Source of the DNA: Paramoeba atlantica
Taxonomy: Eukaryota; Discosea
Assembly: GCA_977017575.1 (NCBI GenBank)
Contig: CDRNVI010000042.1
Coordinates: 62,001 to 126,000 of the forward strand
Reading direction: 5' to 3'
Length of the DNA stretch: 64,000 nucleotides
This document shows, piece by piece, positions 18,501 to 27,852 of the stretch (its first letter is position 1; every line of letters starts with the position of its first letter). A program made the translations under genes and the position numbers. Under the pieces are notes generated by a model. The model saw only the letters and a list, made by a program, of their open reading frames with translations, had not been told where the DNA came from and ran no database searches.

Positions 18501-20391
18501 CTATGGATCTTCTGCCTTTTCTGTCTCAAAGGGGGAGGACTCGGCTATACCCTCCTTGGTGCTCCCGAAGGATAAAGAGCTTCGAGATTTTATCTCCCAC
18601 GTTTCCTACTGCTGTGCGATTCCGACTCTAGAGGCCCGAGCTCGTGCACTCGCCGCGGAGGTTTGTCTGCGGCTCGGGGGCAGATCTGACCACAACCCGG
18701 AACAATTTGACGAGGAAGCAGAGCGACACGTTCTTTCCAAACGGATCAATGCTTCTACTGGTGCTCCACGTGCTTGTGTGTCCCTCGGGACGCTTCGCCT
18801 GGGACTCTGTCGTCACCGCACTCTCCTGTTCAAACTCCTCTGTGACCTGTTTGAGGTTCCGTGCTACATGATTCGCGGCGCGGTGCATGAAGGGAACGAT
18901 GCCCCCAACACCACCGCCCCAGACCCCGGCGCCATTCACCACCGACACTCCTGGAACGTGGTCCGCATAAGTGCCGAGGTCGGTCCCCTCCCGCACCGTG
19001 CCCCCTCCCATGACCCTCTCACCGACTGGCGTCTCGTCGACCTCATGCTCCACGGTCCCCAACTCCACCCCCTCTCCACCCTCCCGGAACACTACCTCTT
19101 CCCCCACACCCCTTTCCTGGAGTGGTCCCGTGCCGTGATCGCGGGTCAACCCCTGTCCTCCACCCAACATGCCCTCCCCGCTCGTCTGCCCCAACATATA
19201 CCCCTCCCCCACCCCTCCCCTTTCCGCTCCCTCGCCCCCCTCGCCCTCCTCCCCCACCCCCTCCCCCACAACCGCCCCTCCCCCTCCCCCTCCCCCCTCA
19301 CCCTCGAGCGCCCCTGTGGCTACGGCGTCACCGGGGTAGTCTACAAGGCCTCCCTCTCGGGGTACACCGTCGCGGTGAAGACCATGCGGGCCCCAAGGCG
19401 TTCTACCACGACCCCCCCCTCGCTCCCCCCCGCGCTCCACAACGAGTACCGCTGGCTCCACGCCCTGCGCCACTCCCCCCACGTGATCTCCGTGCTCGGG
19501 GTCCACACCGACGCCACCGCCTCCAGCCTCTACCTCGAGTTCCGCACGCACAGCCTGCTGTGGCTGCTGAACATGCGGCGGGAGGGGCTGGACCTCGGGG
19601 CGGTGCTCGCGGTGGGGCTCGGGGTGGGGGCGGGGCTGGTGGGGCTGCACGGGCTCGGGGGGGTGCACCGGGACGTGAAGGCGGAGAACGTGCTGCTGGA
19701 GGCGTACCCGAGGGAGGTACGGGCGCTGGACCTGCCCCCGGAGGAGGGGGGGTGTGAGATTCGGTGTGTGCAGCTGTGTGATTTTATGGAGGCGTGTGAG
19801 GCGGGGCGGACGCCGGAGATGGATGAGGAGGGATGGGGGAGGGAGGGGAGGGGGGAGGGGGAGGGGGAGCAGGGGGTGCCAGAGAGTTCTCGGGTGACGG
19901 GGAAACGAATGGTGTGTGCGGTGACGGGGACGGAACCGTATATGGCTCCGGAGATTTTGCATAACGCGGGGGTCCAGATGCCGCATTTGGGGAGGAAGGG
20001 GAAGTGTGCGAACCCGGTGGTGTGGCAGCCCTCCGCGGATATCTGGGCCCTTGGCGTGTTGCTCTGTGAGGTGTGTAATCTGGAGCTCACCACCAGTGCC
20101 TCGTTGACGAAGGAAAATGCGCGGGAGGGGGGAAAACGGAGGTCCAAGAATGAACGGTTTGTCGCGCGTACAGTGTCATTCACGCTGGCGAATGGAAAGG
20201 CAAAGTCGATTGTGATTCCACAGCTCCGAGATCCAGATCACTGGCCCCCGATTCTGGTGGAGGTTATAGAAAGATGTCTGGAGCTCAATCCCTCGAAGCG
20301 TATAACGGCGAAAAGGGTGGTATCCCAATTGAAAGTTTTAAAAAGGAAGAGTGCGCTAAATGATGCTACATCGACGGATGTGCCGAGGTAG
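15595..20391 (+). CDS. Large EDR1-domain protein kinase, CTR1/Raf-like architecture
   Basis: This single ORF of 1598 aa starts at the first in-frame ATG. Residues 1-980 are mostly Ser/Thr-rich and disordered, with a 97-aa duplicated block. Residues about 990-1160 form an EDR1-type (transglutaminase-like) domain with GLCRHRTLLFKLLCDLFEVPCYMIRG and HSWNVVRI. Residues 1240-1585 are a protein kinase: glycine loop GYGVTG, VAVK lysine, HRDVKAEN catalytic loop near 1358, MAPE and SADIWALGV. The DFG motif reads DFM (Asp kept, Gly lost) and is followed by an acidic, glycine-rich insert before GTEPYMAPE, so activity is uncertain. EDR1 plus kinase is known from plant CTR1/EDR1 MAPKKKs. Codon choice flips from C-ending to G-ending near 19500. 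Confidence 0.8.
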   Translation: MLHLISDVTAEHVEYLSEIGQRYQRKLPTCGKHPPHCIDEPVGEQQTYSALSSTVLGRVVLQDSSRVRCAKLKDIRHANDTMSPYIEGMPKIDGLRIGVIIYSGLHFGIICESQTDELFSFLLEAGKKTCFLYIFEGLTSKVEATQERPCMAKDLLLPNGSVVCFSTYEGTHLCQKLQLAGLRSVVTPSDTAGKKLNDSSKEKAFLTTLMARVCASWIQECVHSSSMISDSSATSPESASNEGVHPKNCVGVHPSPHVKIWFGSPHPDIVALSLKEVGNKDMTYTTFCEVCPSAFGTRLPPWCSGNQCDKYHPPDRLIHIWGLENVVLVDKIVTETEQLGSFFPNVLLLQKNGGIGTGPYHMDPQTENDAQMEERPRYNNLSNNSNPNNVIVPCSTLDRIPLIRMMPIDAEKRSRSVSLIKFHNIEENVCLTDPKDQKNEIRLPTTNAKLDSTYCEASQFRFSANPVTSETFGNRLVRSSADRRLSKVVFPSLPNTNGKNSSKDETISNTTFEDSPCLSESTSRKANRTHLDLVAKSSDRVTTVSDALENDVIAVVSTPHSGVRRDSMFSEESSPKRDTVKLNPIDKDVAPLCNDEKDVVDETINNTTYEDSPCLSESTLKKTNRTHLDLVVKSSDRVTTVSDALEKDVIAVVSTLHSDVRSDSMLSEESSPKRDTVKLNPIDKDVAPLYHIEKDERSAVQQGEFSTNDLVTSSPIENFTTHLEEKATLRGRKRKETPPVSQSCATIEGSMTVGESPKEVPKERSHFMLLRNTSRTEVEDSTTELLQISQRKTSERKVERRQIMLSETTEDEEVLQTPKKQKILNFSSPNDEKKVMNAQSVRRTMIRKHLSEHNQEHFIPFDDDLCRLPQLSSTVFLWRNHYLSPNQSLHLEPFFDPGRANPLLTCPQDYENIAARGNISESRPRTQHSTKKSQCRKECGKMPVTRVHKGKLQQTNVHLCSAREVILINYGSSAFSVSKGEDSAIPSLVLPKDKELRDFISHVSYCCAIPTLEARARALAAEVCLRLGGRSDHNPEQFDEEAERHVLSKRINASTGAPRACVSLGTLRLGLCRHRTLLFKLLCDLFEVPCYMIRGAVHEGNDAPNTTAPDPGAIHHRHSWNVVRISAEVGPLPHRAPSHDPLTDWRLVDLMLHGPQLHPLSTLPEHYLFPHTPFLEWSRAVIAGQPLSSTQHALPARLPQHIPLPHPSPFRSLAPLALLPHPLPHNRPSPSPSPLTLERPCGYGVTGVVYKASLSGYTVAVKTMRAPRRSTTTPPSLPPALHNEYRWLHALRHSPHVISVLGVHTDATASSLYLEFRTHSLLWLLNMRREGLDLGAVLAVGLGVGAGLVGLHGLGGVHRDVKAENVLLEAYPREVRALDLPPEEGGCEIRCVQLCDFMEACEAGRTPEMDEEGWGREGRGEGEGEQGVPESSRVTGKRMVCAVTGTEPYMAPEILHNAGVQMPHLGRKGKCANPVVWQPSADIWALGVLLCEVCNLELTTSASLTKENAREGGKRRSKNERFVARTVSFTLANGKAKSIVIPQLRDPDHWPPILVEVIERCLELNPSKRITAKRVVSQLKVLKRKSALNDATSTDVPR
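17104..17685 (+). repeat. In-frame tandem duplication of 291 bp (97 codons) in the kinase gene
   Basis: 17104-17394 and 17395-17685 are nearly identical and stay in frame. Each codes for EDSPCLSEST...SSDRVTTVSDAL...EESSPKRDTVKL. High nucleotide identity suggests a recent duplication. Confidence 0.9.
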
Positions 20392-20658
20392 TGGGGCTCG
20401 TAGGGGGCTGTGTAGTAGACTGGGGGTTGTGAGTAAACATACGAGACTAGGAGCAGGCTTGTGTAAGCTCCGGTTTCCTGTACTGATCGTAAGAGGCTAA
20501 GGTCGTATGTCCGTCTAAGGTGCTTAATGTTTGTCTAATGTACCGTAATCTATAGCTATCAGATTTTTTCGCGTTTTTTGTTCTACGCGTTACAATATTT
20601 TAGCGCGATTGGTATTCTTAAAAAATCTATGTTTTAATGTTTTGTACATACTTTACGA

Positions 20659-21411
20659 ATGGAATCTACGATTGCCATCAAAAACGCCCACAATGGACTC
20701 TACGAACAACTGGACTCCCTGTCATATGGATTAACGCAACTCGCCTCCGTCGATAAAGGTCGAAAAGGAAAGCGTTTTCGAGAAGAGAACTCGGTGAGTT
20801 CCTCACATGTAGAGGTGATGTCGATGTGCTTCCGTGCACTAGCAACGCAGGGAATGGTTCCATTTGCGCCATCCATTCGCGCGGAGCTCCGTGACTTGTT
20901 TAAAGGCCGAGACATTGATCCGAGTTCGCTTGCGGGTTTTCTTCTTAACGGCACTGGGCTGCACTCTCGTACGCGTCATGAAACAGACTCCACAAAGAAG
21001 CTAAGAAAAGAAAAGCGAGCACTCCTATGTGTGTCTATCACACGTGTACTGTTGTATTACATAAGTGAGTTGCATAGTTGTTACGAAGTTTTTTGTGACC
21101 CCATGAGTGCAGTTCTGGGAACACAAGGCACTGCTAGAGTTAAGACCAATGGTGGTCAAAAAAGACTTGCGATTTGGCACTCCATCCGAACGTTTGCCTC
21201 CGTTGTGCGAAAAACAGAACAAAAATATCTGCAAAGGCATGCTGTGAAGCATCAAACAGAAGTACTTTCAAGCACTACATCTCAATTAAGTATATCCACA
21301 TCCCAAGGTTGGCAACAAATAGAAACTCTGCAAGTCGGTCTAAGATATATTTTGCCGTTCTTAAAACACTTGCCGGACTTTAGCACGCATTTTCCCCAAT
21401 CATTCGTTTGA
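20659..21411 (+). CDS. Hypothetical protein, 250 aa
   Basis: ATG at 20659 opens an ORF 268 bp after the kinase, on the same strand. It is mostly alpha-helical in appearance, with basic stretches (KGRKGKRFRE near residue 35, KKLRKEKRA near 115) that could be nuclear signals, and hydrophobic helices near residues 120-140 (LLCVSITRVLLYYI). I recognise no family. The AG at about 20602 (CAATATTTTAG) is a possible splice acceptor. Codon use is mixed, like its neighbours, which supports a real gene. Confidence 0.6.
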   Translation: MESTIAIKNAHNGLYEQLDSLSYGLTQLASVDKGRKGKRFREENSVSSSHVEVMSMCFRALATQGMVPFAPSIRAELRDLFKGRDIDPSSLAGFLLNGTGLHSRTRHETDSTKKLRKEKRALLCVSITRVLLYYISELHSCYEVFCDPMSAVLGTQGTARVKTNGGQKRLAIWHSIRTFASVVRKTEQKYLQRHAVKHQTEVLSSTTSQLSISTSQGWQQIETLQVGLRYILPFLKHLPDFSTHFPQSFV

Positions 21412-21750
21412 AATTAGAAAAGGGTTCAGAAACACATTAAGATGCCACGAACACATCATACAAGAATTTTGCGAGCTGTATGAAAAGCGAATCCTTTCGT
21501 ACGTTTCACTAATACACTGTACTCTTTTACTAAAATTATTTTAACTGCGTTATTTCTTGCTGTTTATCTTGCCATTGGACATAGTTTTACGTTAATCTTA
21601 CGTTACTTTTACGTAGTTGGTCATCAGTTTCAAGGAAAATAAGGCTTTGACTCCCATAAATACCTTTTACCATTCAATCGTTTAGTAAAGTATCTGAGGT
21701 GTTTTGGATAAAGAGTACTATTCTTTGATCTCATATCCTATTTCCTCATC

Positions 21751-22047
21751 ATGTCCGCAGTCTTAGCGACGCCTGTTTTTGAAATGAACGGAGGCAAACG
21801 ATTAGTACCGGACACCGAAGAAGAGGAGTCCTATCACTATGAAACCGTTGAGCTAGGAGAGATGCAATTCGTAGCTCAACGTGATTTGTTCCGCTATGAG
21901 TGCCCTTGTGGCGATTGGTTTGAAATTAGTGCGGAGGAAATTCTGAATGGAAGCCGTGTGGCTCAGTGCCCGACATGCTCGCTTACGATATGGGTGACAC
22001 CGAGCCGGGATGTCTCGGGATATCTTACATCGTTGGGACGAAGGTGA
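21751..22047 (+). CDS. DPH3: Diphthamide biosynthesis protein 3 (CSL zinc finger)
   Basis: The ORF encodes 98 aa. DPH3/KTI11 delivers electrons for the radical-SAM step of diphthamide synthesis on eEF2 and also serves the Elongator tRNA-modification pathway (known). The CSL-zinc-finger core is clear: VELGEMQF near residue 32, then FRYECPCGDWFEIS and AQCPTCSLTIWV, giving the two CxC/CxxC cysteine pairs. Length and the acidic EEE segment before the core are typical of the family, with a short N-terminal extension. A pyrimidine-rich stretch (CTCATATCCTATTTCCTC) runs straight into the ATG at 21751. Confidence 0.92.
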   Translation: MSAVLATPVFEMNGGKRLVPDTEEEESYHYETVELGEMQFVAQRDLFRYECPCGDWFEISAEEILNGSRVAQCPTCSLTIWVTPSRDVSGYLTSLGRR

Positions 22048-22695
22048 ATGACCTTCAAAAATTAACTTTTGATGAAAAATGTATTCAAAAATGTGTTCCG
22101 TATTGGATGATTGAACGTCTGATTCTTTGAATACGTATTCTTGTTAGCGAAGAATGCTCGAAGAATTATTAACAATAAACGAGCCCTTTATACAGCCCTT
22201 TATACAGCCCTCTATACGAGCCCTGTACTAAAATTGTACCAATAGTAATACAGTATTACTAATACTACTATTTCTAGTAAGGATAGTACCGTGCACGCAG
22301 TATTTTTTGCACGTAGTATACACATATCTAAACAGCAAAGTCTACATTTGTAGTTTCACACAAATATTAGATTTGTAGAATTTTCTATTTTTCCTGAAGG
22401 TTTTCTAATGCAACGTGTGTCTACGTTGGACGACACTTCCGATCTGCGTCGAGGTTCAGTTACCTCGTTGCTAATGCCCAAGAGGTGTACAACATAACAA
22501 GTACACCTACACACACACATCGGTTGGACTTGAAATTCTCAAGTCTCATCATCATAGCCATCTCATCATGGCTTTAGGAGTAGCCATGCAGAGGGGGAAC
22601 GCTCAGATAGCGAATGCCGCCGTACAAAATTAGTCCTGAAGGGGCGTGCGCTAACTGGGCTTTGGGGATAAAATAAATATAATTACACATAACCC
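22048..22695. other. Spacer with a duplicated segment and an LRR gene fragment
   Basis: 22152-22290 matches 45629-45721 plus 46784-46800 (GAATGCTCGAAGAAT...TTGTACCAATAG), and 22383-22484 matches 46986-47095, the start of the LRR gene. The rest shows no gene. Confidence 0.6.
22408..22484 (+). pseudogene. 5' fragment of an LRR family gene
   Basis: Starting at ATG 22408 it encodes MQRVSTLDDTSDLRRG and then breaks off. It is nearly identical in DNA to the start of the intact gene at 47015, including the upstream CTGAAGGTTTTCTAAT. Only about 75 bp of coding sequence remain. Confidence 0.85.
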
Positions 22696-22951
22696 CATAT
22701 GAGGGGCTGCGGGTCGCGGGTTCGGTGCGAGTTCGGCGCGGGTTGAAAAAAAATCTTCTGAAAGCATGCGAAATTAGTCGGAGCTGCAGACATTGAAGGA
22801 GAAAAATAGTTAGATCGAAGGAGAAATCATAATGTGCGACATACATAGTGTACATAATATACGATAATAACAAAAATTTATAAGCCATATATACGATATG
22901 ACTACGTAGTTTACATTTCGCAATTCATGGAAAACGACTAGATACTTAATT

Positions 22952-23209
22952 TTATTTAGTTTTTGATCCGTACTGTGGTTTCTTGGGAACATATCCCACA
23001 TCGTATATGTGTTCTTTGAGCCAATCCCTCCGTTCATCAATCGGTTTGACTAAACCACACCCTTTGCTACACCAACAAAAAGATGAGTCATCGATATTTT
23101 GTAAGTGTACATTTATTTCACTATCAAAGTCGTATTGGGGTTCTGATGCAAGCAAACCATACACTGCAACAGATACAATCTGAACGACATCCTTTACCCA
23201 CGTAATATC
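22952..23209 (-). pseudogene. 3' part of the Harbinger-like transposase, cut off by the hAT insertion
   Basis: If the hAT element and one 8-bp duplication are removed, the minus-strand frame runs without a break from the main part at 27015 into this piece (junction HDITWVKDVVQ) and ends at the stop near 22952. It adds a Cys/Trp-containing tail (SSFCWCSKGCGLV). Confidence 0.8.
23202..23209. repeat. 8-bp target site duplication of the hAT element, left copy
   Basis: GTAATATC directly before the left end; the identical sequence follows the right end at 27007-27014. Eight bases is the standard hAT duplication. Confidence 0.9.
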
Positions 23210-23218
23210 ATACCCTGG

Positions 23219-23270
23219 TGGGTAATAGGTGGTAATTTACCACCTATTACCACCTATTACCACATTTTAC
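23219..23270. repeat. Subterminal ACCACCTATT motifs, left end of the hAT element
   Basis: Repeated TAATAGGTGGTAATTTACCACCTATTACCACC can fold on itself and matches similar repeats at about 26915-26997 at the other end. Confidence 0.75.
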
Positions 23271-23452
23271 TGGCTACTCCAGCATAGAAAAATATTCCCT
23301 ATGAATTCGATACATAGTTCAAGAAATGTCTTTAAACAACAATGCATATGCTATGCGACGTAATTACTGGTCTGTTCTACACGCTATGACATTTTCTTTG
23401 TTCTTTAGACTGCTGTTTAACATTATTTTATTCCTCCGAGAAATTCTAATTG

Positions 23453-26146
23453 ATGAGAGGACGACCGCCCGTCGCAAACATACCAGTACGCACTCCGAGG
23501 CCTCCCCATCGGCCATCCGCAATCCCTCATAACCAAATTAATAAAATTTCTTCCACCTCGCAAGGGAATGGACCCCCTTCTATGTACTCTCCTGGCAGCC
23601 GGAGCTCCCACGATGACACCCTATCTCAACATACCAGTCATACCCCGGAGCCTGTACAAGATACGGTCGATGGCACAGTTTGTCGGAGCTCTCGGAGCAA
23701 AACAGATCAGCTGAATTCTGCAGATTTACCGCCGAAGAAAAGCAGAACTCGGTCAAAATCCAAAGAACTTTCCGATGCAGTTGCTCAACGCATTGTAGAA
23801 GGGCCCAGCCAGCTCAGCCTCTCAATTCTCCAGGAATCCCCGCTGAACACTGCACTTAAGAAGAAGGACCGGCGTTCAGGAAACGTGGAGGATCCGCTGA
23901 AGTATGGAGACCTATCCAACTTTTTCTACTATGAGTTATGCTCTTTCAAGCCAAACGGGAGTTTTCCTTCAAAGCTGTGCATTAAGGAAATGGAGCATAG
24001 ACAAGGGTCGGCATCCTTCTTGAAAGACTCCGCAAATCAAAGACGACATGCGGTGTGTCGCTCGTGTGGCATTACCCTTCACAGTAGGTGTAAGCAAACA
24101 TACTACACCCACAAAAATGAATCTTGCAAAGCACTGAAGAAACAACGAAAAGGAGGCGCCCATGAATCGCCAAAAACGAACCTCACGGCTCAAACTTTTC
24201 TTTCGAAAGCATTGCCGTGCCTCGGAGCACAGACAAATTTATCGACCGAGGGCCTTCTCAAGTTCGTAAGTGCATACGAAGGAGCACGCCCTGACATTTC
24301 CCCGGACCAAATTATTTCGAAGCTACCGTGCGCCAAAAAATTCCACCTCTCCGAGAAAGGCTTGGCTACCGAAATATGGGAGCTAGTCCACAAGACGGTT
24401 TCTGAAAGCGCCTTCTTTGGTATAGCTGTGGACGGAGGGATCGACAACGTGAAGCATCAAAACATATTAGTCAGTGTTTTGTACGCAGGAGCCAATTCGT
24501 TTGTTCTGCCTCCAATCTATCACAAACGTTTCAAAGCGTTTAATGGGATTGAGATGGCGAAATCTATCGTTAGTATGCTTCGCAGCGGCCTAGGTGACGG
24601 AGTTCAAAAGCTTCGTTACTTCATGGTCGATGGGTGCGGCGTGAATCACGTTGCACGACAGGCCACGGAGCGTGAACTTCGTGATATTTATGATCGAATA
24701 TCTCCTGTCGGGACTGAGGATGTCACAAACGTGTGTAATGGGATTCGCATGGCTGTACCGTGCGTGAAAGAAGTATCGTGCTTCGGACACATTCTCAACC
24801 TAATTGCCAGAGATACTATGGTACCGTATCAATCATTACCCGTTATGTGTCTCAGAGATGCATTTGCGCATATTTTCTGGTCAGGAGGAAAACCGAGTGC
24901 AAAGAAAGGTAAGTATATGGGACGTGCGATCGAAGAAATCTTGTGTTCCGTGGATGAAGAAACCCGTGATGCTGTGCCACTGTTCTCTCAATGGTACCAA
25001 ATTCTGGGGGATATCAATGTGCCCGATGAATTCCGTTCATCTCATGTCAATGATCTTTGCAGCGCTCTTGAAATTATTAAAAATGTATGTGTAGAGCCTG
25101 TGCAGTCTCTTCTTGTGACGTTACGCGGGAATGGTACCTTTGAGGAAAAGCACTTTGAACTAGTAGAAATAGGCCCGTTGATCATGGAAGCTGTGGAACG
25201 CACGAAGCGAATAAATAAATTACCTGCCCCTAAATTGGGTGGAGCTACCAGATGGTGTACCGGCCGCTTCGAAAGTTTGCAGTACATTGCAGAAAATCTC
25301 CCAACCATTACTCGGTTTGTATATGATGAAGTTACTTCGGGAAATGCGTCGGATTATCATCGTCGGACTATCAAGAAATGTGCGGAAATTATAAAAGAAA
25401 GCGACCCCCAAGATTTGATGGGACAAGCACGCGAAATATTAAAACAGTTAGATGTTGTCCACAAGTCGTTGAAACAGTTGTCAGATATGCCTAATGAGCC
25501 CATGGCGTTGGTCCCGTATCCAATTTTACAGCGATTGAAGTCTGAAAGTGAGAAGGAAACTGCTAATCCTGAGTTAATAAAATCCCTACAGAAACATAAA
25601 CAGCGACTTGAAAATAAAGCATACATGTATTATTGGTGCGCAGTAATGAGTTTTTCTCCATTGCACATTTTTTTGAGCAGGAAGCACCCGACAGCACAAT
25701 ACCCCGTCATTAGCGTTGATGTGGCAAACGACGTTTTTCAGAGTGGAGAACCTCTTTTTCATATTTCAGAAGACGAGTGGAACTCTTATATTAATTGTAA
25801 GAACTTTGATTGGCAACCCTCCGTGCACACCTCCGTATGGAAATGGTGGGAAGATGTCGGAAAAGAAAACTTTCCATCTATATACCAAGCCGCTCGTCAC
25901 TACTTGTGGGTGCCGCCAATCGTCACAGCATGTGATTCCCTGCTTTCCATTATGGGATGGAAGTATAACCCGCGTCAAGCCTCCCTTGATAGCGACGTAA
26001 TCGCCACTCAAATGTTTCTTCGAGGTAATCTAAATAAATTGACTTATCTTTGTAAAGCTCCAGCCGATACACAGACAAGTGAAGACGAATACAAAAGCGA
26101 AGGGAAAGATGAAACAGAACCTAGCGAATCGGAGCACGACATATAG
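23453..26146 (+). CDS. hAT superfamily transposase
   Basis: The ORF has 897 aa from the ATG at 23453. The N-terminal 130 residues are Pro/Ser-rich and probably disordered. A zinc-binding segment follows (CRSCGITLHSRCKQ...H...C, about residues 200-225). The RNase H-like core begins near FFGIAVDGGIDN with the first catalytic Asp, continues with FMVDGCGVNH and, after an all-helical insertion, PKLGGATRWCTGRF, the TRW motif typical of hAT. The C-terminus has the hAT dimerisation block WWEDVGKENFPSIYQAAR followed by an IMGW...RQASLDSD segment. It would cut out and reinsert its own element. No stop or frameshift is seen. Related DUF659-type proteins share the fold. Confidence 0.85.
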   Translation: MRGRPPVANIPVRTPRPPHRPSAIPHNQINKISSTSQGNGPPSMYSPGSRSSHDDTLSQHTSHTPEPVQDTVDGTVCRSSRSKTDQLNSADLPPKKSRTRSKSKELSDAVAQRIVEGPSQLSLSILQESPLNTALKKKDRRSGNVEDPLKYGDLSNFFYYELCSFKPNGSFPSKLCIKEMEHRQGSASFLKDSANQRRHAVCRSCGITLHSRCKQTYYTHKNESCKALKKQRKGGAHESPKTNLTAQTFLSKALPCLGAQTNLSTEGLLKFVSAYEGARPDISPDQIISKLPCAKKFHLSEKGLATEIWELVHKTVSESAFFGIAVDGGIDNVKHQNILVSVLYAGANSFVLPPIYHKRFKAFNGIEMAKSIVSMLRSGLGDGVQKLRYFMVDGCGVNHVARQATERELRDIYDRISPVGTEDVTNVCNGIRMAVPCVKEVSCFGHILNLIARDTMVPYQSLPVMCLRDAFAHIFWSGGKPSAKKGKYMGRAIEEILCSVDEETRDAVPLFSQWYQILGDINVPDEFRSSHVNDLCSALEIIKNVCVEPVQSLLVTLRGNGTFEEKHFELVEIGPLIMEAVERTKRINKLPAPKLGGATRWCTGRFESLQYIAENLPTITRFVYDEVTSGNASDYHRRTIKKCAEIIKESDPQDLMGQAREILKQLDVVHKSLKQLSDMPNEPMALVPYPILQRLKSESEKETANPELIKSLQKHKQRLENKAYMYYWCAVMSFSPLHIFLSRKHPTAQYPVISVDVANDVFQSGEPLFHISEDEWNSYINCKNFDWQPSVHTSVWKWWEDVGKENFPSIYQAARHYLWVPPIVTACDSLLSIMGWKYNPRQASLDSDVIATQMFLRGNLNKLTYLCKAPADTQTSEDEYKSEGKDETEPSESEHDI

Positions 26147-26914
26147 TTTGAATTACATTTTCTTTATAAATTATATCCTAAAAAATCCCTGAATTCTGCA
26201 GCACGTGATCTAACCACGTTTAGTTTCTTATTATGCTTGTATTTTTCAAGATTAGTTATATTGAAGCATACAGTATAGTTATAAAAAGGTAGTTATATGG
26301 AATACAATTGGGGGGTAGGCTTCCGGTGGGCCTAGGGGGTGTACACCAAAAAAAATACAATCAGTTATATTGAACAACAAACAGTATGTAGTTGCATAAT
26401 ATAGTTGAGGTCTTCCATATTGGTCGTCAAGGGGAAGCATGTGCGCAACAAATTTTACACAAAAGTTTACAATGGTATACTCATTTTGTTTTGGGATTTT
26501 TTCCATGATTTGTGTGATGCTTCTAGGAAGCATGAGAGCTATACTTTTTCCCCGCACTAACACTTAATTTGAATTTTGTAACGCGCGCTACTTTTCATAT
26601 TATTCATACACGCCATTGAGGCTATATTTTTAAACACATCATTAATCGTAATGCTTTTAAATTAATTTATAAACTTTCCCTACTTTTCTAAACATGTAGG
26701 TATTCATGTACATGAATTTGATTACCTCCCGGACTCATTTTTCTTGTAACTAGGATCTTCCTCCACGTAAATACTCTGCTCCGTGGTAAACTCTCGCGTT
26801 TCTTCGCGATGATGTCCTGTTCGACACGCGATTCTACGCGATGGCGTCCGATAACCCCAGACGATCTGTTACTCACACGTTACGTCGACGATTGTGCGTC
26901 AAATCTCAGGTAGC

Positions 26915-26997
26915 TTTTGAATGTGGTAATTGGGTAATTGAAATGTGGTAATTACCACCTATTACCACACATGTGGTAAATTACCACATTACCACAT
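26915..26997. repeat. Subterminal ACCACCTATT motifs, right end of the hAT element
   Basis: Several GTGGTAATT and ATTACCACC motifs in both orientations, mirror of the left end. Confidence 0.75.
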
Positions 26998-27006
26998 CCA
27001 GGGTAT

Positions 27007-27014
27007 GTAATATC
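27007..27014. repeat. 8-bp target site duplication of the hAT element, right copy
   Basis: GTAATATC, identical to 23202-23209. Confidence 0.9.
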
Positions 27015-27852
27015 GTGGTCCGTTCCATGAAAAAAACGAAAATTATCGAAATGAGCGAAACAACGCTCGATTCTTGAACGAATCCAAGAATGCATGCGGT
27101 TGAACCGATCCTTGTGTTCATCAAGGCAACCTTTGCGTGGTGCCTTGAATGGAACAAAACAGTGGTTGCAACCCACGTATCCTAGATCCGCCAAAAACAT
27201 TTCATCTTCATGATGGTCAAAAAGAAATGTTCCGTGCGTGGTTCTTTCTTTATAAATTTTCGCATCATGTACACTGCCCGGAACGGGTCCGCGAAAAAAA
27301 TAGGGACTCCGGCAAGCGTAAGCCAGAACTCCACTTTAAAACAGTGTTCCCTTGCTTGCCGGAGTAGGTCGCATCTTTTTTTCTCATTTCCTGAGAGGCT
27401 TCGTCCCATACGTCCCGCGGTTTCCTTGCACGACATGGGATTGTCGTGACGTCCATCATACATGTCACGTCAGACATCCAAGATACCCCATGCTTGAAAC
27501 GAAGTTTCGGATTCATTAAAGCAGGAGAGCGGCAAAGATCAGCGATGCGGCTAAAGTCATCGCGGAGAGTCCTGATGGGTAGAGGAGGAGTTTCGGGAGC
27601 AATCCAGATGGGCTGTAAATCATACAGTTGCTCCCATGTGCAGTTCAAAACGCACATAGCTAAGGAAGAGCTAAGGCGTCTGAGATCAGTGTCCGTGGCG
27701 ACAAGAGGACTTGCTCTCTGTAGCTCAAGAAAAAAATCTGTGAGTTGCTCTCTGGTAATGCCGTACATGATAGAATTGCAGGATAAAATATCGCCTAGAG
27801 AGAAAACAAAAAGTAAGATGACATTCATGGGTAAGATACCTAACTTATTCAT
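27015..27852 (-). pseudogene. Harbinger-like DDE transposase, main part, frameshifted
   Basis: From the ATG at 27852 the frame encodes MSDVTCMMDVTTIPC (first catalytic Asp region) and ATYSGKQGNTVLKW, both typical of DDE_Tnp_4/Harbinger proteins. Near 27300, at a run of seven A, the frame shifts; the continuation in the next frame has PGSVHDAKIY (second Asp) and FLADLGYVG...PFKAP. The last acidic residue lies in the adjoining RIERCFAHFDNF region. The run could also hide a sequencing indel, but the hAT insertion alone kills the gene. Confidence 0.8.

Larger units (their letters stand above)
23210..27006 (+). mobile_element. Complete hAT transposon
   Basis: Ends are ATACCCTGG (23210-23218) and its complement (26998-27006), flanked by perfect 8-bp duplications. 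Just inside both ends lie clusters of TAATAGGTGGTAAT/ATTACCACC motifs in both orientations, likely transposase-binding repeats. The single transposase ORF is uninterrupted, so the copy may be young and possibly active. It inserted into the transposase of an older Harbinger-like element. Confidence 0.9.

Noticed and set aside
18628-19986. Long minus-strand ORF (452 aa) opposite the kinase gene
   Set aside because: It is a by-product of extreme C-ending then G-ending codons in the real gene. Its product is low-complexity (Pro, Arg, Gly, His) with no motif.
23453-26146. Host nuclear zinc-finger protein
   Set aside because: hAT motifs, terminal repeats and the 8-bp target duplication show it is a transposase.
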